Part shown: positions 56,101 to 64,000 of the stretch, piece after piece
Layout: every line of letters begins with the position of its first letter
Position numbering within the stretch: position 1 is the first letter of the stretch
NCBI RefSeq assembly: GCF_048771995.1
Contig: NC_133024.1
Location: forward strand, 28,412,001 to 28,476,000
Origin: Taeniopygia guttata
Taxonomy: Eukaryota > Chordata > Aves > Passeriformes > Estrildidae
DNA length: 64,000 nt
Reading direction: 5' to 3'
Position numbers and translations under genes: made by a program
The notes under the pieces: generated by a model
Told to the model about the DNA's origin: nothing
Seen by the model: the letters and a program-made list of their open reading frames with translations, nothing else
Database searches by the model: none

Positions 56101-59100
56101 ATGTTGTTTAATGATGAATGAAAACTTACTGTATTATTGAGCCATTTTGCACATTTTTAAGTGTTTAAAAAAAAAAAAAAAAACAAAAAACAAGAAAGTC
56201 TGTTTCCTCTTGCTTCACATTACCTGGTTTGTCCCAACTACAGGTTCCGTTCTTGCTCAACTATATTACACTAAAGACTTTTCAGGCTATGGTATGCAAA
56301 GAGAGCTGTGTTTTTGTCATCTAGTGGCTCCACTTTAGCTGGAGAACCTGCTCTGTATGGATTAGGCATGTGAAAACATTGCATTTCCCATAGGCATGCT
56401 ATCAGGACTGAATGTTTTTCAAGCTCTCTCCCCTGCCTTCCATGTTTTCAGAAGAAGCAGACCATTTGCTTTGGAGGGAGGATAGTTTTATGAGCATTTA
56501 ATTTAATCTTAATAAGGATGTGCTTTGCATTTCTTCCCTATTTTTGCTGCAGTTTGACCTTGACAGCAACACCTGCCTGTAAATCAAGAGAACAATTGAT
56601 GTGCTGGTACCTGTGGCATCACACCTCAGAGAATGAGATTATAAATGTTCCAAAAAATAATGTGAGGGAGAGAAGGGTTTTTCAGAGGAAATCAGTGGAC
56701 AGGTGTGTGTGTGAAGGATTTAGTTACTAGAAGAGGCTGGGGGGAAGAAGCCAGCCAAATGCTCATCCTACACCCATCCCTAAGTAATTGGATAAGCTCT
56801 GCTGATATCAACATTTCTGAGACGCTGTTGCCACAGCTCACAACAGGCAGTGCACCCTGCTGTGGAGGGCGTGAATAATGCCACATATAACAGATAACAT
56901 ATATGATATCTGAAATACATAATAGATTATTTATATATGATACAGTGTATATTCTATCTAATGCATAGTATGTCATATAAAATATGAAACATACAATGTG
57001 TATATCATATAATCATATTATATCATATATCATATAATATCTTATGAACTTGGTCCTCTTCAATATCTCTTCTTCAAGACTGGGATATCTGGGGAACCTG
57101 AGTTCTTTTATGGTAGGCAGAAAAATTTGGTGGGAATTTTGCTCCTCTCAAAACCAGCTCCTCTGTCTTAAGATCCCTTTAGTTAATCAGTGTTTTCCCA
57201 AACATGATGTGGAAGAGTATATTTAATTCCAAATTCACAACTCTGTTTCTTGTCAATGATAAGATCACTTATGTTGTCAAATTTGATCTTGTTGCCAAAA
57301 ATATACTGGAGGTTCAGTTATCATGCATCAGTTCAGCTGTTGAGCTGGGAACCAATACTGTCTGAGGAACCAGTTTCAGAAAAAAAAAACTATTTCAAAG
57401 AACTGTGTTCAGAAGAGGCTTTCTGAAAATACAATTTGTTCAGCAAATGAGTAAAAAAAAAAAAGTGGCACAAATACTTCAAAATTAATTTTTCAGCTTA
57501 ACAAGAAGGAAATAATCTAAATACTGAAACAAAATTTTAAATTATAAGGAACAATAACATGTGACTAGGCATTTCACTGCTGTGTTCTGACCATGCTTTA
57601 GTCATTAAATGGCGTATGAAAACTTCATTATGCCTGCAGGCAGAACCTTGGCATTAAAGGCAGCTCGGTGGCGAGGGAACACTGCTTTGGGTACATCTTG
57701 TCTTTTAGCAGTCCACTGTTAGCATCCTGCACACATATTACAGGAAGCAGGTATGCCTGCTCCTCATCTGGCTTCCCAGCAGACAAGATCTGACGTTGAG
57801 CCTAATTCATACATTCGGCAGCAAGCTAAACCAGCCTGGTCTTGTTCTGTGGTTGTTTCTGCCTGTGAAACAGTGATTCCTCTTACCACCTTTCTGAGGA
57901 CAGGTTATCTGCAGGGTGCTTTACAGGCTTTACAGGACAGACACGTTCAAGACTTATCTTGCTAAGGCACCAGCGGAGGCACTCTCATGACTCAGCCAAG
58001 GCAGCCCTGCAGCCCAGTGAGCCCACAAATTTGGGAATCCAGCCTCAGAGGTGCTGATGGTTGGTTCCACATGGCAGTGCAGCATGGCACAGAAAGCTGC
58101 TCTGGAGCCTAAATGGATGTAAGGTGGCAGCGTGGGGCTGCACCTGAGTGAGTGAATCCTGCTGTAAATCAGCTGCTCCGAGCACACTGACTGCTCCTGG
58201 CTGGCAGCTCGGGGACCCAGGCTCACACCTCTCCTTAGGGCAGGGCTGTGCCCTACAGACACAGCAGCTCGTGCTGGCCCCTTGCCAGAGGAACACAAGG
58301 GTGTACACAGAGACTGTGTGTGACTCTTTGGGTGGGCAGGGGAACAGGGGGACTGATGTGTCAACTGTTGGCTGGACTGAGGCAACAGAGTGCACCTAAA
58401 CCTTGTGACAGGCCTCTTAACCCCATTTGAGTGTAGATCCAGGTCACACAGTGCTTATTTGCAGTGTTGTCACTTTTCAACAATTGGACTTTTCAAATGC
58501 TAGTCTTAATAAATCTTATTTTTCATTAGCGTTAGTGTCAAAATCTTTGAAAGTTCTGCACTTCTGCTGTGTAAGAGAGGGAATCTTTATTCTTGAAGAA
58601 GGATAAAGATATCCTTGAGAGAAGATGTCTTGAAAAAATCTCTTTCTAAATTTCATGGATGAAGTATCTTTCTCCTGGGGTCTTATTACTGATAATTCTG
58701 TCAGTTGAGAAACTCCCTAATGACCCTAATAACTACAGATGAGTGACAGGTTTGTAAAAGCAAAAAGCCACACTCTTCCACCAGGCTACTGCATTCCCAT
58801 CTGGATCTTCATGTTTGTTACTCCATAAATCAGCAGGATCTCCCCTGCTGCTAAAATAGTTTAGAGACTTTAGTTATTCAGTCTTTAACATAAAAAGGAT
58901 AGATCATCCATGGGCTGAAACAACAGAGCGCTGACATTATTTCTTGCAGATTCTCACCCTCTCTTGGCACACAGGATCATTATCCTTTTTGGGACTGCTT
59001 TTTTTCCAGCTACATAGGTATCACTTTTTTGGTTGCTTTTTCACCAAGACACTTCTCATGCCCCTAAGGTGGAGACTTGCAGTCCCCATATATTTACAAC

Positions 59101-59149
59101 TGAGACACTTATGCTGCAGGAGGTGAGCAGGTGCTTGTTTAACAAATTT
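53111..59149. other. Gene-poor spacer in the right arm of the inverted repeat
   Basis: Six kilobases without a supportable exon. It holds an A run of 17 at 56167-56183 and a TA-rich segment around 56880-57045 built from CATATA/TATCATATAA-like words. Open frames are short and lack domain-like content. Confidence 0.45.
56880..57045. repeat. TA-rich low-complexity segment
   Basis: Irregular repeats of ATATGATAT, CATATAAT and TATCATAT with almost no G or C. No regular period was found. Confidence 0.75.
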
Positions 59150-59995
59150 GCCTGTGACAGCCCTTGACAACAGATCTGCCATCCAAAAGGGTCTTGATGG
59201 CACCTGGAATGGGCTGGCAAGGGCCCTTATAAAATTGGAAGTGGACAAAATCCTGCATCTGGGAAGGAAGAAAGGAAGAACCGCTTGCAATGACACATGT
59301 TGGGCACTGACTCTCTGGGGAGCAGCTCTGCTGAAAAAGACCTTGTGGGTTTTGTAGGCACAAACTGAACATGAACCAAATCTGCCTGGGAGCAAAAATG
59401 ACCAACAGCATCCTGGGCTGCCTAAGTCAGCAGATTAAGGAGCTCATTGCTTCTTTGGCAGCATTCAGAACACTGCATCCAGTTCTGGGTGATGTAGCAT
59501 AAAAAGGTGTTGGTAAACTGGGAGAGTTCAATGGGGAGCCATGGAAAAGGTCAGGGGACTGCAGCACTTGCCCTGGGAGGAGAAACTGGGGAATAGGGCA
59601 TATTCAGATGGGAGAAAATGTTTTGGTGGGACCTAATAGCAGCTTTCCAATGCTTATGACCAAGTTATGGAGAATATGAAGTTAAACTTTTCAGAGTGAA
59701 TATTGTGGGAGGATGAAAATGAGAGAGACATTAACCCAATCAAGAGAGTATTCAACAGGTATAGTGAGAAGCTTTTTCATGATGATGTCAGAAAATTTTA
59801 AATCACGCCACACAGAGAATTTGGATAGTCTGCATACTCCGAGGTTTTCTAGACCTGACTGGATAAAGCACCAGGAACCATAATTCACCTCACAGCTGTA
59901 CCTGTGTTAAGCAGCTGGCTGGATCCAATGGCAACCAAAGGTCACTTCCAACTTCAATTACCCACCAACCCTACAATCCTCCTGGCTCCCTGGAT
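59150..59995 (+). mobile_element. CR1 LINE, plus orientation, running into inverted repeat arm A
   Basis: CR1 text starts near AGTGGACAAAATCCTGCATC. It passes AAAATGACCAACAGCATCCT and GCATCCAGTTCTGGGTGATG, and ends with ACTGGATAAAGCACC, then GGTCACTTCCAACTTCAATT. Its last 230 bp belong to arm A and are also present, reversed, at 46380-46650. Confidence 0.85.
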
Positions 59996-60662
59996 CATTC
60001 AAGCTCATCACATAAGGACCAAGACAGGCAAATCCCAGTATTTCCTGAGCCATCTTGCTCCTGAGGAATCCTGCTATAAATAAAGATGATCAATGTCCCT
60101 CGTCCATCCCATTCAGCCTTGTCAGACTGATGCTGTCCTGATGGGGATGGGGATTTTTGTGCACTCAGGACATGGACTCAGTGAGTCTAATGAGCTCCTT
60201 TGCATTGACCTTGCACTCAGCAGTTAATGTCTCCCTGCAATTTGTCTCTCCTCCATTTAGTGTTTGGAGATTTCTTGGTAAATTTGGGGATTTTTGGAGG
60301 GAAATTATTCATGATGTGGTTCTCCTGCTTTCAGGGAGTAGAAGTAGAATCACACCCAACCACCAGTGCAAGAAAAAGAGAACTGAGAGAGCATCTGCTG
60401 ATCTGTAGGATTTCAATACACAAGATGGTCTTCTGAGAAAGCCCATGATAGTTCCTACAAAGAGCTGATCAGGATTGAAAGTAAAAGGAAAGAACACTAA
60501 AGTTACACAGGGTGTTTGGGTTTTTTGTGCAAAAGCCCCAGTGGCAGGGTGTCTTCCTGGCCAAGTGACTTTCCGAGTGCCATGTGTAGGGATAGCTCAG
60601 GATGAGCAGAGTTCAGCCCCAGGAACTCCTCCTGCTCGGCTGCTGAATCCAGGCTGCAGAAG
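59765..60662 (-). repeat. Inverted repeat arm A, right copy
   Basis: Reverse complement of 45720-46650 over about 900 bp, with only small indels. It includes the CR1 3' end on its left and about 670 bp of sequence that I cannot assign to a family, ending at AATCCAGGCTGCAG. Confidence 0.88.
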
Positions 60663-61080
60663 TATTACCTGAAGCATTTTTTTCAGACTGAATTGGGAAA
60701 ATGTTTGGAGTCATATTTAGCACAATAATATGGAAAGAAACACCATCAGATCATGGAAAGAAACACCATCACTAATCGGATTCAAGTATTTAAATTCAAA
60801 ACCGACAGTATAAAGCATCATTTACAATGTTCAATATTTTGTACAAAATAAGTATCTCCAAACATCTATGGTTGTCTTTTACCATGCTTCCGCTTTAAAA
60901 TTCTGGTTTTGAAGCTGGTATTGCACTGTACCAGTACTTCTCTATTTACACTCCCTTTCTGCATGCCAAACTATGACTTTCTGTCTGGTTTTGAGACAAC
61001 AGCATTGGTGCTTTTGTTGATCATCCACAATAGTACCATGCCCATCTATTACTATGCATAAATATATACATGAATACATA
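60663..61080. other. Short spacer
   Basis: It contains a small tandem duplication of ATGGAAAGAAACACCATCA near 60730-60770. Nothing else was recognised. Confidence 0.5.
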
Positions 61081-61084
61081 TGGC

Positions 61085-61803
61085 AAGGAATCAGAGAATG
61101 GCTTGGGCTGCAAGGGACCCTGAAGAACCCTTTGAGGGATGGGGCATCCACACTTTCAGAGGGCTGAACATGAGCCATCAGTCTTCCCAAGTGGCCAAGG
61201 AAGCCCATGGCACCTGGCCTGTATCAGCAATGGTGTGGCCAGCAGGACACAGGCAGGGATTGTTCCTCTGTACTCAGCACGGGTGAGGCCACACCTGGAA
61301 TCCTGTGCTCATTTTGGGACCCCCACTAGGAGAAAGATATTGAAGTGCTGGAGCAAGTCCAGAGAAGGGCAACAAAGGTAGTGAAGGTTCTGGAGCACAA
61401 GTCCTGTGAGGAGCTGCTGGGGGAGCTGAGGGTTTTTATCCTGGAGAAAAGGATGCTCAGGGCAGATATGTTTACTTTTGGCAGTACCTGAAAGGATATT
61501 GTGACGAGGTAGGAGTTTGGCCCTTTTCCAGGCAGTTAGTGGTGGGACAAGGGGAAATGACCTTCAGTTGTGTATGGGGAGGTTCAGTCTGGATATTAGG
61601 AAACATTTCCTAATTGAAAGATTGTTAAGGTTTGGAATGGGCTGCCCAGGGAAGTGGTAGGGTCACCATCCCTGAAAATATTCAAAACACAAGTAGAAGC
61701 AGTCCTTTGCAAAATGGTTTAGTGTGTGTAGTGGCATTTGATTCAAGGCTGGATTTGTTGATCTTGGTGGCTTTTTCCAACATCAATGATACTCTGATTG
61801 TAA
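61085..61803 (+). mobile_element. Two CR1 LINE pieces head to head, mostly plus orientation
   Basis: A short reversed CR1 3' start (ATCAGAGAATGGCTTGGGCT, to about 61145) is followed by a longer plus-strand CR1. The latter passes CCAGAGAAGGGCAACAAAGG and ATTAGGAAACATTTCC and ends near GATGATCTT-like text at 61760-61800 (GGCTTTTTCCAACATCAATG). Confidence 0.85.
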
Positions 61804-61939
61804 GGGGAAGAGGGAAAATAAAAAGAAAAATATTACGTGAATGTCACCACTGTCACTTGGAATCTTCCATCAACACTCTTAGTAAGACTAAGGTTGTGTA
61901 TTCAGTATTATTCCCAGAAAAGCAAAAATGTAAACTCAA

Positions 61940-62318
61940 ACAGGCAGAAACATCCTGTAGCCTGTGTGTCACAAAATACTTTGATACATTTTTATTACTT
62001 TGATTCCACTTTCGTCTGGAGGAGAAGGACAAACAGGATTGAATTTGCAAGGTTTCATCAAGTCACTTGCACTTCACTGGACTTTTGAACAAGAGAAAGA
62101 AGATGTCTGATCATGGGAACATCTATTCTAAGTCAGGATAGTTAATGAGTTTTGACCCCTGGTGGCATGGTACCACTTCCCAGTTCTGTGGAATTGGGTG
62201 GTGCAAAAGACTTTTGAGTGAGCTATAAATGGAGGCTGGTAAGATGCCCTTTCCAAAGAGCAGCCCTGCCCTGGAGGAACTGCCCTCAGCTCTCCCCAGC
62301 CCTGCAGCTGGCATCGAG
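61940..62318 (+). promoter_or_regulatory. Promoter and non-coding exon 1 of crystallin-like gene 3
   Basis: TATAAAT lies at 62224-62230. Exon 1 (about 62254-62318) ends GGCATCGAG before GTAAGA. The upstream 250 bp aligns with that of unit 1 (TTTGATACATTTTTATTACT, then TCTGGAGGAGAAG) and in part with the orphan unit (AATGA-TTTTGACCCCTG), so it probably holds shared control elements. Confidence 0.75.
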
Positions 62319-62590
62319 GTAAGAGGCACACTTTGCACAGGAGGGCTGGGAGGTTTCCTGGGCAGCTGCTGTGGAATGCAGGGGAAGGGAAGGAGGCTTC
62401 AGCGTTGGGCTGAGAGCTGCAGCACAGACGGGAGGCTCTGCTGTGTGCATGTGCAGAGACTGAACCCATCCTTCAGGGCACGAGGAGATGGCTGCTGCAG
62501 GAGAAACAAACCTTACCGAGGGACAGGGTGGAGGGGGCCAGGGATACACAGTTGTGGGGGTTGAATGTGAGAGTATTTTACAACTTATTT
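62319..62590 (+). repeat. Conserved intron-1 block, copy 4 of 4
   Basis: Nearly the same as the other three blocks from the donor to TATTTTACAACTTA, where the similarity drops sharply; the other three go on matching for about 150 bp more. Confidence 0.85.
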
Positions 62591-62884
62591 TTGGACAGAT
62601 GTCTAACCCAACACACATAAATATTTAAAAGTGGGCAGTTGTGGGCACGTATTTAATTTTATTTTATCCCTTCAAATACAAACTACTATGTAAAGTCTTC
62701 ACTCTTTTCCAGTTGTTGTAACATTTATTCATTGTTCAAAATGTTTTACATTTTCTTTATTTCCCCATGCACTCTATAATTTTGTGTAAAGCCTTCTTAC
62801 AACACTGCTTGTTTTCTGCCTTCCTTTTGTGCAGGCTGTCATCCAAGGCCAACAACAAGAACTTTCATCCTCAGAAGTCTTGAG

Positions 62885-63415
62885 ATGGGAAAAATCATCA
62901 TTTATGAGCATGCCAACTTCAGGGGTGTGTCCAGAGAAATCACTTCTGACATTTCCAATCTAGGATATTTGGATTTTAATGATATTATCTCCTCAGTGAA
63001 AGTAATTGGCCAGCCTTGGGTGGCTTATGAGCACATAAATTATTCAGGCCGGCTAATGGTACTTGAGGAGGGGGAACATGACTATGTTGGCAGAAGCATG
63101 AATGATACAATCAGCTCTCTGCAGATGATCACTGAAGATCTGCACAATCCCCAGATCACTCTCTATGAACATCCCAACTATCTAGGGAGGAGCAGAGTAA
63201 TAAGAGAAGCAACCAACCTGGCTGCAGGATTCGACAATGACATCATGTCTTCTCACAAAGTCCAGAGAGGTGCCTGGCTGTTGTGTGAGCACAGTGATGG
63301 AAGTGGAATTCAATATATTGCACGAGAAAAAGATAATCTTCCACATTACTCAGCAATCTACCTCAATGATAGGCTTTCCTTCCTGCGCCCCCTTCGCCCG
63401 GGCCGCTCTTATTAG
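62885..63415 (+). CDS. EDSP/EP37-like beta/gamma-crystallin protein, gene 3
   Basis: Third intact 176-residue paralog, with no gaps against the others. Greek keys start at [10 protein letters not shown] (5-14), [11 protein letters not shown] (45-55), [11 protein letters not shown] (91-101) and [11 protein letters not shown] (131-141). Ca2+-type motifs are NDIISS (32), NDTISS (73) and NDIMSS (118); the fourth is NDRLSF (161). Phe31 replaces the Trp31 of genes 1 and 2. It has one cysteine (134) and ends RPLRPGRSY-stop. The coding exon follows a TTTTGTGCAG acceptor (exon from 62834). The ATG context GAGATGGGAAAAATCAT is shared with gene 1. The family assignment rests on the Greek-key pattern; the exact function in birds is not known to me. 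Confidence 0.92.
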   Translation: MGKIIIYEHANFRGVSREITSDISNLGYLDFNDIISSVKVIGQPWVAYEHINYSGRLMVLEEGEHDYVGRSMNDTISSLQMITEDLHNPQITLYEHPNYLGRSRVIREATNLAAGFDNDIMSSHKVQRGAWLLCEHSDGSGIQYIAREKDNLPHYSAIYLNDRLSFLRPLRPGRSY

Positions 63416-64000
63416 AATGCAAATCCTCCAAAGCTGAGGAAGATGCAGCACCAGCAAGAAATTTGAGATCTAGATTTCTTCTTCTGCTTGTGTAGCCTTT
63501 TTATCCTGGGAGCTCTCAGCTGTGCTGCACTGCAGATCTGTACTTCTCTATCCTGCCTTGCATGCTTCCCCCACCCCATAAATGAAAGGATTATCATGCT
63601 TGATCATATGAAAGGGTGTCCAAGCTAAAAAACATGCCAGGGATGTGTAACTGAATGCACCTGCAGCTGGCATTCCAGAGACCTGTGCTATGGAAAGGTG
63701 AAACATTGCATGTTGTCTCTGTTGCTAAGAGAAACAGAAAATGTAAGTGTAGGGCCAGCATTGCCTTGTTTTAATTTGTTTTACTAAGGTACCGTAGCTT
63801 GTGCCATTGTCTGTAATCAATTTTGTGTTGGTGCTATTAAAGAATCTTTTGCAATTAGCAGTGGGTCTGTTTCATGCATCTTTAGAATAGATAGATATTG
63901 CTCTTTCATGGTGAGATGTTGCTGTGTATCCAGAGAATGGTCCATGCAGACACTTGCACATATCCCCTAGATGTTTCCTGGAGAATTGTCTCCTTCCAGT
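63416..64000 (+). other. 3' UTR, ATTAAA signal and shared downstream flank of gene 3
   Basis: It is collinear with the 3' UTR of gene 2. ATTAAA lies at 63836-63841 within GTGCTATTAAAGAATCTTTT. The shared flank (TTTCATGGTGAGATGTTGCT, then ATCCAGAGAATGGTCCATG) continues to the window end. Confidence 0.8.

Noticed and set aside
59691-60497. Short frames in the right A arm shared with the left arm
   Set aside because: The shared frames follow from DNA duplication; they include a CR1 3' non-coding end and show no protein-like conservation.
45720-60662. Inverted arms A and B as terminal repeats of a DNA transposon
   Set aside because: No transposase, no target duplication at the outer edges, arms interrupted asymmetrically and containing a CR1 end. 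An inverted segmental duplication explains them better.

Overview
This window is vertebrate nuclear DNA, almost certainly from a bird. It has long introns, CpG-island promoters, many 5'-truncated CR1 LINE fragments ending in the 8-bp 3' repeat typical of avian CR1, and two solo LTRs with 6-bp target duplications. Calls were made by eye from translated exons, splice sites and remembered family sequences; no database was searched.

Left part (about 1-27.5 kb): a conserved block of three housekeeping or neuronal genes. The last five coding exons of CLSTN3 (calsyntenin-3) read rightward (699-3734). Facing it tail to tail is a complete seven-exon mitochondrial carrier of the SLC25A33/SLC25A36 pyrimidine-nucleotide type on the minus strand (5575-12348; 315 codons). 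Its CpG-island promoter carries a GGGGCC repeat touching the start codon. PEX5, the peroxisomal PTS1 import receptor, then reads rightward from a second CpG island (15 coding exons, 16705-26630; 645 codons, every splice phase checked). Human also has CLSTN3 followed by PEX5, but I recall no carrier gene between them there.

Middle (27.5-34.1 kb): intergenic, with a few CR1 fragments and no supported gene.

Right part (34.1-64 kb): a tandem array of small beta/gamma-crystallin genes like amphibian epidermal differentiation-specific protein (EDSP/EP37). Three are intact. Each has a TATA box, a short non-coding exon 1 and one coding exon of 176 codons (35891, 48555, 62885). Two further pieces are broken: an orphan promoter plus exon 1 without a coding exon (43.7-44.4 kb) and a coding-exon fragment without a promoter (38.9-39.0 kb). 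The array is threaded with CR1 copies, two of them split by solo ERVK-like LTRs. Gene 2 sits in the loop of a large interrupted inverted repeat (arms 45.7-47.5 and 51.9-60.7 kb).

The most unusual signal is a block of about 250-400 bp (late exon 1 plus the start of intron 1). It is nearly identical in all four promoter-bearing units (about 99% by eye between units 1 and 3), while the encoded proteins are only about 73-75% identical. This points to recent gene conversion or to a strongly constrained intronic element.
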